Source of the DNA: Opisthocomus hoazin
Lineage: Eukaryota > Chordata > Aves > Opisthocomiformes > Opisthocomidae
Length of the DNA: 64,000 bases
NCBI RefSeq assembly: GCF_030867145.1
Contig: NC_134419.1
Coordinates: 77,067,403 to 77,131,402, forward strand
Direction of reading: 5' to 3'
Shown: positions 45,901 to 57,271 of the stretch, piece after piece
Position numbering within the stretch: the first letter of the stretch is position 1
How the letters are laid out: the number at the start of each line of letters is the position of its first letter
Translations under genes and position numbers: made by a program
The notes under the pieces: generated by a model
The model's database searches: none
What the model was told of the DNA's origin: nothing
Seen by the model: the letters and a program-made list of their open reading frames with translations, nothing else

Positions 45901-48900
45901 ATCATATGTATATAGAACTATGTTAAGTCAGTTGATACTACAGAGATAAATAAGACATGAGCAGAAAAAAAATATTTTCGTATCATGTAAGGTCTTTGGT
46001 TATTTTTGAAATATTTTTTTTATCTTTAGGCTTTTCCAGCTCTATACGTTAAGACAGAGGAAATCATGCCAGAATATATGCTGTTCTACTGCAGAAATAC
46101 CTGTGTGGATATTGTAGTTTATCATTGTGTTGCAGATTATTTTCATATTGATCTAGGAAAATGTAAAAGTGAGAACTTTTTATAGCATGCGGATGATGAG
46201 TAAGTTGAATGTATCGACTCGTGTGTTACTATCTGGCTCTGGAATGGAAGATTTGGATTGAGGGACAGGCTTACAAGGTGGATGAGTTCTGGTGCATGGA
46301 AACCATACACAGCGTTTTGATTAGTTTCAAGTAAATGAGTGAAGCAGGATAGGTGCTGGTTGATCGCTACCAGTTCATGGGCTTGCATCATAGGCTGGGT
46401 GACAGTAAGTAAATGAATCCACTGAGGTACAGTGTTGTATTGTTTTAGTGCCATGTTGGGAACCAGGAAATTGTGTTGGATAAGGAACTCCTCTAATCAA
46501 ATGAAGATATCTTTTTTAAATTTCTTCTTCTTTTAATTCTTTTCTCCTGTGCAAGGTGAGAGTAGAAGTCAGATGAAGTTGACTGCTATAATGGCTCATT
46601 TAAGCAGTGAAATAGTCCTTTAAAGAATTACTACTTTGGTATGAAGTTGACTGCTGTAATGGCTCATTTAAACAATGAAATAGTCCTTTAAAGAATTACT
46701 ACTTTGGTATGAAAGAAAATATGTAGATATGGTTGGTCAGGAAGGTTTATAAAGAAAGAAATGAAATGCTTGAAGGCCTGGCTTTGAGGCTTACTGTTAG
46801 TGCAGCACTTGCCACAGCTCAGATTCAGGTCTCAGCCTCTTTGTCTTAAAGGTTTTGCAGTGTTGCAGTGACAACATGTTTAACACAAGGGTGGGCGAGA
46901 GTATCTTATAGAAGCAATAGTGTAATGTATTTTCAGGACAGTTGCACTTAGAATCATTTCACAGACTCTCTACCATGAACAAGATTTTTGGGGAAAAAAA
47001 AAAAGGGTTATTTTGGGAGGTGTGAAAAGACATGCATATTTTTTATTGTTTTAAAGTGGAAATATTATGTTTAAGTACTGGGGATGCATGTGAAAAATTT
47101 ATGTTCTGCGGCACTCGTAGGAGAGTAGGCTGCACTATGAATATCCTTTTTATGCTAATACATTATAAGATTTGCTTATACATTTGTTGAGGGTTTGAGG
47201 TTTGTATGTAAACAAGTATTTTCAATTTGTATGTGTAAGTATTTCTTTATCTTTAGGAAAGAGTTGACTGAGGCACAGAGAACAAACAAACCTTGTGGAA
47301 AGTGCCACTACTATCTTCTTATCAGCAAGACCTTTACAGAAGCCACAAAGAGCAATTCTAAGAGGAGGGAAGGGAGAAATCAGCAAAAGAAGGAATTAAT
47401 GTTTGCAAATGCAGAGGAAGAATTCTTTTATGAGGTAACATATGTGATTCTTTATTTTTTTTTTCCTTTATGTATCAGCAAAAATAGGTGTTTCATCTTA
47501 AATTGAAGGGGGACTTTAAAAAAAGAGATTGTCACATATCTTTTAAATTAATTCCAGGTTTTTTCAGAGTAGTGTTGAGAGGTAAGAAAGCAACCTATTT
47601 TTGTGTATTGAACACAATACCTTTTGTATTTAGAGAATTGTGGAGATGTGTGCCATCCATAAATCCAAATTATGAAATGAATCCTCTGTATTGACATGAA
47701 TTTACCAATATGTTGTTTGTATCTGGTCACAATTTACCTGACTATAAGAGGGTGTGGCGTAGACTGCTTGTGGCAGCACTGCTACCCAATAGGGTCTCCA
47801 GTGCTATGAGGGTAATGGAAAAATTCAAAGAATACCTGAAACAAGCAAAGACTTCAGGGGAAAGTTCAGGCATTGCTTTGTCTTGAGGCCGGTGTCTTGG
47901 CCTCAAAGAATTAATAAACTTCATCTCTTTACTCGTATAGCAGTGCTGAAGAAATTGAATTGAATGTAATAATTGTCAAACTGGTTGAAATACTGTGAAT
48001 GGAATGTCCACGGTTTTAGGATGAACAAATGGTAATAAATCTGGATATTGAATTTAGCAGCAAGTCCCAGGCCTTCCGAGTTTACAAAAGTTTGAAATAG
48101 TGAAGTTGTCTTCTTTAACCTGAATAGTAAGAAATGTGAAAGACCGGTTAAATTGCAATGTGGGCTGAACAGAGAAGACTGGCTGCAGAAGTGCACCTTA
48201 GCTTGAATATCTGTCTCTGAGATTCAGCCTAACATGATTTGCATCACAAGTGGTGTGCAAGAGTGGCAGCTCAAACAACAGGTAGTAACTTGCAAAGGTG
48301 CTCTAACTTAATCACATGTCACAACTTTAAGCCCTAAAAAGAATAAAGATTTAAAAAAATGCAGAGGAATCTGTTTTAGGAGTCTCAATCAGCATCTGCA
48401 ATGCATGTTAATACTTAAATATACAGATGTCTTTTCCTTGCCCCTGCGTGGTTAGTCCTGTGTCAGGAAACAGTTGCTGAGACTTCATTTAGGATTGGTA
48501 ATGCAGTTAAATGCATTTCTCTGAGATCTCTTCCCAAGAAACTTAACCGACGCAAAGCTCTGTGTTTGTGTCCTCGTTGTATTATGTGGAAAGCTGATTT
48601 ATCAATTTCCTTTTGGATATCTGTTACTTTAAAAAAATGCTCAGAACAAAAAACTTTCAAAGATCCAAACAAGTAGCTATCACTTCTGTTTTCTGTCTCT
48701 GTGCTACTCAGGGCAAGTATATTAATAAAAAGTGCTAAAATACTGAGATGAAAGTATTACTCTGATTTCCTGAGGCAACCTGTCTACACAGTTCTGCTGG
48801 TCCCAAGCCACATCAGGAGAGGGGACGATGTAGGAAATGAAAGAAAAAATGTACTTTGAGATGCAAAGAATTTTTCTTTTTTTTTTTCCAAAGCTTTAAA

Positions 48901-51101
48901 AATATTATTCTACAATATCATTGCTTTGTCAAGAGCCCATTATTTTTCATTTCTGGCAGTGCCTACAGGATAAAGTACTTGCACATGAGTCATATGGTTA
49001 ATGGCAAAGGTTCCTGTGTGTAATCATTCATGACATTCTCCGTTAGAGCCTGTGATATGGCTGTAATTGTATTTCTTGTGAGGAAGAAAAATAGAAGTGG
49101 GTGAATTCATTGTTAGCTATAGGGAATACTGTTGTAGCCTCTATGCAGTAACAAGTTTGGGATTTTCTTTTTGTGTTTTTGCCACAGCAGCTTTACCAAC
49201 TGAATTCGAACTATGTAAACGTGTTACTGAAAAACTGAAGGGCGGAAGTCTGTGATGCCCGTGTGCCCACAGGTGTTATGTTCTAGGAGGCCTATTTTGT
49301 ATTTATCTCTGTTTTGTTATTTTGGGTGACATTTTAAAGACTAATTGCATGCTTTTATAGAAATTGCAATAGTTTTCAACTGAAGTGGATAGACTCAAAC
49401 TGAACATCCTTTTCTTTTTATCAGTCTTTCTAGTGTTTTGAACCAATTCATTTTAAACATGATGGAAGGTATTAGATTAAGTGGGTCTCTGTACTTAATA
49501 ATGTATATGTGTTAAATTAGTGTTGGAGTGTATATCCTCCCTGATCACACATAGCGTTAATTAGATTGCCATAAAATAGTATTAAATGTGGTGAGGCAGA
49601 CACTTAGAGCCAAGTGAAACAGAGAGAAGCCTTTCTGGACTTGTCGGTTCCTTGTGCTTTGTGCTGTTCCTTAGAATGCTATTGAGGGAGCAGAAGAAAA
49701 GTTCTGTTATAACCAAACTTGGAATTGATTAAAGGTTTAGGGCCTCCATTGCACAAATTGTTTGTTCTTGAGCAAAGCCACTCAATTATTTCGATGGTTC
49801 TTCCAAAATTAAATTTACAACCTTGAGATACTGTTAGTAAATGGCAAGCGTAAAAGGAAACTGGATTGAACTTTCCCTGCAAATGGAAAAGGTTAGATAC
49901 ATTTTTTGATGTAGGAGTTCAGTTCGAAGTTCTTAATCGGACTTGTTTGAGAACTAAAAACATTTGTTAGCTAGGTTTTTCTTATCCATCAGGCATTTTG
50001 TCTGGCAAAGCTAATAAAAAAGGACTGTTCTATCTGTGCACAGTATATATCATTGAAAAGAAATAATACACAATATGGACACCTACCTATCTGAAGAAGC
50101 AACCATTATAAATATGTTGTTCAGTGGCGCCAGCCATCTCAAGGCTTTCCAAGAGCTTTTGAAATTCTGCTCAGGATTCGTGTTGGTGCCCATCCCCTTA
50201 ATATTTAATTTCTCCTGGCAGTGTGTGAAAGAGGGGATTACTGTGCCGCATATTCTTACAGATACTTTAATTTTTAGGACTCTGAGCAGTTTTAGAGTAG
50301 GCCACGAAAAGAGCAGAGCCTGTTTGTTGCTACAGGCCTTCCACATGTTGCCCACACCAAGCTGTCATCCTTATTGCAGGCTCTGTTCTACCTGCATGCT
50401 CTTGCTGTTCCTTTTGTCTCGGTTTTGGCTGATGTGCTAATTCTCAAAACTACACAGCTAGTGGTTTGCTCTTGTTCCAGGCTTGAAGGTCTATTAAGAG
50501 CCTGATATTGGTCAAGGATCTCTGCTAGTTCACACAACAGCTTCTAAGGGTTGGCATTTCTTAATGTGATAATATGGAATGAAATGCTGTCTTAAAACCA
50601 TGTGAAATGAGGCACAGTAAGGATAGGCAGGGGACATCGATTCCCTCCCCCCCCCTCCCTCTTAGGTATTTTTTCTGATACCAAACTATAATGATAGCAA
50701 GTATTTTAGAATTTAATATGAATTATATAAATTGTGTAAAAGGCAAATAATTTAAAGCACTTAGTAGTGGATTCTCTTGTAGGTTTTTTTGGTGAGCCTT
50801 TTGAGAGCGAAGAAAATAACTTCTTAATAAGCATGTGCATAATAGTGTCATTTTTACTTTGTTTAGATGGTGTATTATCTTCATGCTAATTAAAAATTTT
50901 AAATCTAATGCATTTATTTCTGTTGTTTAGAAAGCCCTTCTGAAGTTTGACTACTCTGTGCAAGAGGAAAGTGACACCTGTTTGGGCGGCAGATGGTCCT
51001 TTGATGATGTACCCATGAAACCTTTGCGGACTGTTATGATAGTTCCAGCTGATGGAATTAATGCAATTATGGATAAACTCAAAGACTATCTCTCACTCTG
51101 A
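39853..51101 (+). CDS. BCCIP: BCCIP, BRCA2 and CDKN1A interacting protein (complete, seven exons)
   Basis: Seen: seven exons join in phase to 302 residues (human about 314). The N terminus is basic ([17 protein letters not shown]), followed by a Ser/Glu stretch and nine Glu at 29-37. A second acidic patch ([11 protein letters not shown]) lies near residue 105. Conserved blocks include [68 protein letters not shown] and [15 protein letters not shown]. Family knowledge: the BCCIP/Bcp1 family are nuclear and nucleolar proteins that bind BRCA2 and p21, and act in chromosome stability and in chaperoning a large-subunit ribosomal protein. The start has A at -3 and G at +4. The gene diverges from UROS in a CpG island and converges on DHX32. 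The terminal exon corresponds to the conserved beta-type C terminus; I did not see an alpha-type alternative. Confidence 0.97.
39976..42991 (+). other. BCCIP intron 1, 3.0 kb
   Basis: The first 300 bases belong to the CpG island, then an antisense CR1 copy (40271-40595). The rest is AT-rich with nothing recognised. Confidence 0.8.
40271..40595 (-). mobile_element. CR1 LINE 3' fragment
   Basis: Minus-strand CR1 3' end from CACAGCATGGTGGGGGTTGG to the CCCTGCAGATATTTATAAAC block. It is antisense to BCCIP in intron 1. Confidence 0.95.
42992..43066 (+). CDS. BCCIP: BCCIP exon 2
   Basis: Encodes [20 protein letters not shown] and KLLQQ. Acceptor ttcatag, donor GTACTT, phase 0 to 0. Confidence 0.97.
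43732..43812 (+). CDS. BCCIP: BCCIP exon 3
   Basis: Encodes [20 protein letters not shown] and HIGSIIK. Acceptor ttccag, donor GTAAGA, phase 0 to 0. Confidence 0.97.
43813..45011 (+). other. BCCIP intron 3, 1.2 kb
   Basis: Contains an antisense CR1 fragment at 44171-44446. The rest is AT-rich with no recognised element. Confidence 0.8.
44171..44446 (-). mobile_element. CR1 LINE 3' fragment
   Basis: Minus-strand CR1 3' end (ATAGAATCACGGGATGGTTT to ACCCCTTGTGCTATCACA). It resembles the copy at 1152-1519 in subfamily. Confidence 0.9.
45012..45104 (+). CDS. BCCIP: BCCIP exon 4, acidic
   Basis: Encodes [20 protein letters not shown] through CLNLAERK. The GATGATGAAGATGATGATGA tract is a short in-frame repeat. 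Acceptor aaatag, donor GTTGGT. Confidence 0.96.
45646..45833 (+). CDS. BCCIP: BCCIP exon 5
   Basis: Encodes [20 protein letters not shown] through [18 protein letters not shown] to HQQL, with two bases of a split Gln. Acceptor ttctag, donor GTAAGT. Confidence 0.97.
45834..47256 (+). other. BCCIP intron 5, 1.4 kb
   Basis: AT-rich; contains a two-copy 68-bp tandem duplication. Nothing else recognised. Confidence 0.8.
46573..46708. repeat. Two-copy 68-bp tandem duplication
   Basis: Copies at 46573-46640 and 46641-46708 start ATGAAGTTGACTGCT and differ at three positions, so the duplication is recent. It is in a BCCIP intron. Confidence 0.9.
47257..47434 (+). CDS. BCCIP: BCCIP exon 6
   Basis: Encodes [20 protein letters not shown] through [12 protein letters not shown]. 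The basic linker [15 protein letters not shown] is the most diverged part against human. Acceptor ctttag, donor GTAACA. Confidence 0.97.
47435..50930 (+). other. BCCIP intron 6, 3.5 kb
   Basis: AT-rich with a C-run at about 50,646-50,657. No repeat family, exon or RNA gene is recognised. Confidence 0.75.
50931..51101 (+). CDS. BCCIP: BCCIP terminal coding exon with stop
   Basis: Acceptor tgtttag. It encodes [20 protein letters not shown] through [14 protein letters not shown] to [11 protein letters not shown], matching the human beta-type C terminus. Confidence 0.97.
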   Translation, partial: KALLKFDYSVQEESDTCLGGRWSFDDVPMKPLRTVMIVPADGINAIMDKLKDYLSL

Positions 51102-51298
51102 ACTTTCCTATAAACAATTGTTTTTATAAAGCAGCGGTGCAGAACTGACTTCACAATATTTTCCAAAGACGGCCATTGAGTTAATGGTTTTGTACTGCTC
51201 GAGTGCTTCCTACGTACGCTTAGAAGACGAGTAGGTGGTACAACTAAAAGTATCCATCATTGTATCTCATTGTACTTTGGTGTCATCATTAACCAGTC

Positions 51299-51304
51299 AA
51301 TAAA
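51299..51304 (+). promoter_or_regulatory. BCCIP: BCCIP poly(A) signal
   Basis: AATAAA 198 bases after the BCCIP stop, followed by a TG-rich stretch. Cleavage is expected near 51,320. Confidence 0.75.
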
Positions 51305-51500
51305 AACCCAGTGCTACAAGAAAACTTGAGGATCTGCTGAATATGTTTTTAACCAAAACTAAATTGTATATTTTTGTTACAAAATAATGCACACAACTCC
51401 TTTTATTAAGCAAAGTGTTTTTCTGTATGTTTCTTTTTGTGCCAAAAAGTTCAAAATAATTAAATGGGTTAAGATGTGGTTGTGTATTGCATATGCTGCT

Positions 51501-51506
51501 TTTATT
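51501..51506 (-). promoter_or_regulatory. DHX32: Candidate DHX32 poly(A) signal
   Basis: AATAAA on the minus strand, 36 bases beyond the DHX32 stop. A second candidate lies at 51402-51407. Which one is used is unknown. Confidence 0.5.
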
Positions 51507-51541
51507 TATATTTGTTCAGTATATGATAGTTCAGTCTAAAA

Positions 51542-51734
51542 TCACTGAATAATACATCTTTGTTCAGTGGGAGTTTGGGGGAATTTTTCATTTTCTTTGT
51601 TGTCATGGTTAGTTTTCTGTTCCTCCTTCATGGATGAAACAGGTGACAAGTGATTGATCACTTCCTGCAGAATATCCTTACTTTCACTAGGAGGAAGATT
51701 GCTAAAATAATACTGTGGTACCAGCTCCACGAAT
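51542..51734 (-). CDS. DHX32: DHX32 terminal coding exon with stop
   Basis: Encodes [20 protein letters not shown] through NHLSPVSS and a lineage-specific Lys/Asn/Glu-rich tail ending QRCIIQ-TGA. Acceptor tcaccag. Confidence 0.95.
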
Positions 51735-54700
51735 CTGGTGAGGAAATAGGAAAAAAACATTATTACATTTTTAACTGAATTTTGAAATGTTTGAATAGCT
51801 ATTTCCAGGTTTGTACAAAAGACACCAGCAACATGCTAATGCGTGCAGCTACAAAGTCGGTATTTCAACTCAAAATCAAAACTCTCTGCAAGATGTCATC
51901 GTAGTTTATACTTTCAGTGGACTTGCACTTAATGTGCTGGGTCTGCACTTGAGGCGGTTGTCGTTCAATTCTCAGTGCTGCAGATTGCATTACATAGTGT
52001 TTTTTCTGGATTCGAACATATTTTTGGTTCAATATAAGTATGAAAAAGGCTGTCTTATAAGCACTGAAAATAGTAATTGTATATTGTCAAGGCATTTTTG
52101 CAGAAGGAGAACTGTAGTCTTTCTTGAATCCATGAACAGTTGACACAGGATGATTTAGCTGGCTGGGTACATAAAACATGTCAAGAAAAAGATTTGCTGG
52201 AAAATAGCTTTTCAAGGAACAAAGAAATTTGCAGCTAGATTAATCTATGAGTACACTGCTGTGTTAACTCTTCCTTGATTTTTTTTTTCCTGTGTATTTC
52301 ACATTAGAAGAAACTTGCTACTTGTAAGGTGTGTTTTCAGTGGATGAATTGATTACAGTTGCAGTGGCAGACATGGAGACGTAACTTCAGTACCTGAACA
52401 GATAAGCACATGTTAGGAAATAGAAAAGCTGACTTAAATGATGTTTTGTTTAGCATGAAAAGAATAGTAAGGGTGTGAGATCACAGTTCTTCCCTTTTTT
52501 AATAGTTCTGAGGTCTTCTAATGCAGTGAGTGTTCTGAATGAAAATGAAGACATCAAGCAAAGCTACGCACAGTGACAGAACAATACTGGCAACAAAGAC
52601 ATAAAAGTTATTCCACATATATTCACTAGTGAATATAGAATAGTGTGAAAAACAACAATTAATTTACCCTTGCAATGATGCCAACTCCTTTTTCTTGACT
52701 AGGTATGAAAATTGTCCTTTTCTTATGCCTATTTTACTGATTTTTTTTTTTTTTTTAAACCCACATCTCTACCTAGAGTGAATCAGTTACACTTGAGTGG
52801 TTTCTCAACAGGACCAGAACACAGCTACTTTTATGCCAGAGATAAAGGAAAAGGAGAAGATGACTGGAGTTGACTTCTTCAAGCGTTACTGTCCATGTAC
52901 AATGTACACACACATCCTTACCCTGTTTGTGACATAAGTTACACTTTTGTGGTAGAGGTCTGAGTGAAGAAACAGTTTCAGCATTGTCGACTTACAGATT
53001 GGGTGATATCTCAGAGACGACTCTGATGGAATTGTCTTCTGATACACTGAACTCGTGGAATAAAACCCACTCGGGAATCTTTCTGGTGTTGTAATAAGAT
53101 GAGAAAGGATGAAGCTGGGCCACTTGTCTGTGTGTTAACATTAAGTAGTTACCTGAGCCATCTACGTCACGAGCAATCTAAAAAAATGCAGAGAGTTATT
53201 CATTACTTAAGTGGATGTTCAAGATGCATGGATCAGTGTTTGTATACTAAAACCAGGAATCAAACTTGTATTCAGATACTTTCAACTGTGTCGCGCAAGC
53301 CTAAACCTCCTCCCAGGGTTTTGCAGGAAGGGTAGGAACTGGCTGCTATTAAATGAGGCTGAGAGTTAACGGAAATGTTCATCTATGTATTTGAAAGGAA
53401 ACTCTGCAATAAATGAGGGCTGCCTTACACAGTAAGTACCTGAACTTGGCTTTGGAGGGTCTGTGTGAAAGGAGATGTATTCTTAAAGAATTCTAAGACT
53501 TTAAAATGCAATGTGTGGGTGGGTACTTGAAGTAGTGTCATCTGGGGGTGTCATTCTTGTATTTAGGTGGAGCATAATGATGTGCAGGAAAGCGTGTTTT
53601 CAAGTGGGAATAAGTTAATCTCCCTATGTTTACAGTTACAGTTAGAGCATCTCATTTGGTTGAGATGAAGACAGCTGTATATTAAGTATACCTAGACATA
53701 TTCAACAAGGGAATTCTCTGTTTCCAGGGTATTTTCACAAAAATATCCTCAAAAAGGAAATGAGGTCTGAGAGAAAGTTACAAGTTGAAGAGTTTTTTGA
53801 GATAAAAGAGTTCTTTAAGTGAAAGGCATATTGACAGTTTTCCTCTTGCAGTGAAGTGTGTGGACTTCTTGCTGTGATAGCTGAACCCCAGAGTGAAGAT
53901 TGGAATTGGCAGAAGTGTTTGTCTGATACACTGTGGGGAAAAAAAAATGGCTTATATCCTTTCTGATGATCAAATTATTTCACTACCTAATTCAAGTTCT
54001 CTGGAAGCGTTCTATGTAAGTTAACAATGCAGTAAGATGAAACCACAATATTTTTCCTTACGTGCATAAAGTAACCAGATAAGAGAGATTTCTTAATGCT
54101 TAGTATATTTTCTTTTGATCCAAAGTCCGGTTCTGAAATGGGAAGTTCAATATGCTTCATAATCTCTACTAGTTCAGCTCTGATAGTTTCTGCCATCCTC
54201 AGTGCAGAACAGCTTAGAAAATAATCACGACACCATTTCTCATTACTGTAGTCTGTGGAGATAAAAACAGTATTTTGGCTTAAAGCAAAGTCTTACTGAT
54301 AGGTAGCATCCACAGATACTGCTCTGTAAAATGATCTGTGGCTGGTGCAATAGATTAAACACATTTTGGAGTGAGTAGCTATGCCAGAGCTGTCCAAAAC
54401 TCTGATAAGAAGAACCATATGGACAGCTTAGGCTTGTTGATCTTGCTTGCGAAGTGAGTGGGCAATATTTGATATCCTTACTTAGTTTTATGGAATTTTA
54501 GCTATATTTTTCTGAATAAAATTGTTCAAAATCCCTTATTTGGTCTGTAAAAAGTAGTAGCTTCAAATGGACTGAGTAGCAACTCTATTTCCAGGCTGTC
54601 TGGGTTCAGGCCAGGATGTGGAACTGAAATCACACCCTGCATGCTGGTGAAAGACAGGTTCTCTTGGACCTCTTTTCAGCATTTGGCATGACTGAATGTG

Positions 54701-57271
54701 AAACAATCCTACTCTCCTGTCCTATGTTTGTACTTGGTATATCCAAATCTGTCACCCCAATGTCTAAGCACTGATCGCACGCTAAACAAACCTGAGCAAG
54801 ATGTTTGAGCTCAGGAGAATGCTGTGAAGAGCTGCTGTCTGCTGTGCAGTCCCCTGGCTTTTATCTGGTTTTCTGTAAATGTGAACTTTACTACTTTCAA
54901 TTTTTTCGCTTAAACTTTCCTTTTAGTGGACAGCTATCCAAAAAATACCAGAATTCTTAGGCTGCTGGGGGAATCAAGTCCTTCCTCATCTATGTTTGTG
55001 TCATTTTACATCTTAAACCTGGGTTATGTGCTCTTACAGGAGGAATGATCTTTGTGGTTTTGTACGTTGTCACGTAACAGTTGTAATAGTGCTTGCATAT
55101 CCGTGTTGGATGAGGTACGCTATCCTAGGTCACTTTCAATTAAAGAAACTAAAATTAATACTCATTTGTAATGGCTACTATCTTAGGTTTTTCTTCTCTT
55201 TGCAAATTAGCAATTCTAGAAAGAATCATTCAAAAAGGGTTTATGAACTAAATGCCAACAATATTCTTTTTGATTTGTTTTTTTCCAAATTAGTTAGAAT
55301 GTGCTTCATTTTGTCTGGTGTGAGTACACTTACGTGGGCTTGTGGAGTTTGCACTGGCTTCCTTGAAGGCGTTGAAGACATTGATAAGAGTAAAGTGATC
55401 TCCTGCAGGGTGCGAGAATTTTCTCCAGCGAGTAAGAGCAATCTCTTCTGTTCCAGGAGGTGTGTGTAAGAAGCAATTAGGAGCTTAGAAAAAAATCAAG
55501 CCATTGGTTATTAAGCTACATAGGTGCATGCACAAATAGTACCTCCACTGATATTTTGGGGATTTTTCCTTTCTCAGTTCCCTTTAATTTTCAGCTGCTG
55601 ATGAACTGAGTCTATTGCATTCACTAAGGTTTTATTTATACGAATGTTCTTTCAATCTCTTGTTTAGTTAATTTATGCTGTAAACACAAAAGAAGGTGAG
55701 AAGCTTTTTCCTAGACTGATGCCAAAAGTGCTTCAGAATGGCATGATCCAGTTTATCCAGAATCCAAGCATATGGTTTCTTTAATATAGAAAGAAACTGA
55801 ATTTATGGATGTAGTGCCTTAATTTGCTCCTATATGTTGAAATTTGTACCTTCCAGTGCATTTTACTTCTGTTGTGGTACTGTGCTACAAAATTGTCTTT
55901 CGAGATGGTTGGGATTTCTGAAAACTCAAAGGTGCCCATGCTCAGTTGTTTGCATTTGTTGTATGTACTTAAAAATTTTATCACAAGTTTAGGACCACTA
56001 TTAAAAATCAAGCTAGCTTATGCATAACACCAAGTTGTTGTATATGGAGAGTAGCTATTGCAGCTTGTTGTCCTGTGGGTTCATGTCACAGTAGTGCCAT
56101 GCCAAAACATTCTCTTCAGGCAAGGTTAAGCTGTGGCTGTTGAGCAGTAGATAGCTCTCAAACGTTGGTCCTGTGCTAGGGTTATGCCAGAAAACCAGTA
56201 GCATAGGGCTATATGTTTAGTGGGCTGCTGTGCAGAGAAGTAGAACAGCTAAATATTAGCGAAGCCAACATCACAGTGTAATGCTGAGACCTGAAAGAAT
56301 CTAGGTCTAGCCCGGTCCTGCACTATCTGGTGGGATCCTAAAAAGTCATTGTCGTTATTTGCTACTTGAACTTCTGGAGTCACCCTCCTCTCAGTTATCC
56401 TAAAATGTGCATCTTCGATGTATTAAGATTTCAATAGCAGCTTTTACGGAAGGAATAGGTTTTAAGTATCTGAGGTTTATGTGTTGGTTTGAAAGCTCTT
56501 TCGCACCAAATGAAAGAAGTTCTATAGTTAACAACATTCTAATATCTATGTTCTTGCTCCAGACTTCACATGTCCAGTGTTTGGGGCCAACTTGTTTCTC
56601 TCACAGTGCCGTGTAGGAGTGATCCATCAGGACAGAACGGGCAGAATGGTATGGACACTTAAGTATTTCGTAAAACTAACATAGCCTTAAAGTGGAGAAA
56701 CAAGATCATAGAGTAAGTTTTTATAGGTCAGCAGTTCAATATTGTTTGTAATTAGAACTACCAATTTGCTGCTTCAGTCTGTAACAAATGTACATGAATA
56801 TGAGATAAGAAGGTTCATTTGGAAGGGATGTTCTGTGTTTGCTTTCTGACAAAAGGGTGGAAGTTAATGGGGCATCTGAAGCATGGAATTGGAATGCTGT
56901 TTGTGAATTCATCACTTGTGTTTCACTGCGTGCTTAAAGACTTAAACAACCAAAGATACTCGTTTACTTGAAATAAGCAGGATGTGAATAACAAAACTTT
57001 GCCTTTGGGTTGCCTCTGTGAATAGACTCTGAAAGAGTCTATGTGAATTTGGCAGGCGGAAGACATTATTGATGAGCACCTGTTACCATGGCCGCAATGG
57101 TGAGCATTTCATCAACGCACTCAAATTCACACGAAGCCAGAATTGACTTTGACAGTTGTGGATCCAGGGGAAATTCTGACATAATAATTCCAAATTCAGA
57201 AAGGTTTCCATCATTATCCAGGGCTGCTAGATAATCGAGATCTTCCAAAGCCTGCATCAGGCTTTCAGGAG
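51542..57271 (-). CDS. DHX32: DHX32, DEAH-box helicase 32 (3' part, last five coding exons)
   Basis: Seen: five minus-strand exons join in phase to 301 residues ending at a TGA; human DHX32 is 743 residues. The part present starts at the [20 protein letters not shown] block, where the core joins the HA2/ratchet region, and includes [39 protein letters not shown] and [11 protein letters not shown]. It ends in the OB-like C-terminal fold with [10 protein letters not shown] and the tail [20 protein letters not shown]. Family knowledge: a DEAH-type RNA helicase relative with divergent core motifs and poorly defined substrates. The core motifs are outside this window, so enzymatic competence cannot be judged. 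The next upstream exon is not within 6.7 kb. Its 3' end faces BCCIP at close range. The identification is firm. Confidence 0.95.
52996..53177 (-). CDS. DHX32: DHX32 penultimate coding exon
   Basis: Encodes [20 protein letters not shown] through [11 protein letters not shown] to SEISPN, the OB-like region. Acceptor ttttag, donor GTAAGT, with a split Leu codon at the end. Confidence 0.96.
54062..54252 (-). CDS. DHX32: DHX32 coding exon, 191 bp
   Basis: Encodes [20 protein letters not shown] through [20 protein letters not shown]. Acceptor ccacag, donor GTAAGG. Confidence 0.96.
55334..55483 (-). CDS. DHX32: DHX32 coding exon, 150 bp
   Basis: Encodes (A)[19 protein letters not shown] through [20 protein letters not shown]. 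Acceptor ctaag, donor GTAAGT. Confidence 0.95.
57080..57271 (-). CDS. DHX32: DHX32 coding exon, 192 bp
   Basis: Encodes (A)[18 protein letters not shown] through [17 protein letters not shown] to LTIAAMVT. Acceptor tgttag, donor G|GTGCTC (weak). The split Ala codon matches the next exon. Confidence 0.96.

Larger units (their letters stand above)
51735..57079 (-). other. DHX32 introns between the last five exons
   Basis: Introns of about 0.9-1.6 kb, AT-rich, with a T-run at 52,739-52,756. No CR1 copy or other element is recognised here. Confidence 0.75.
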
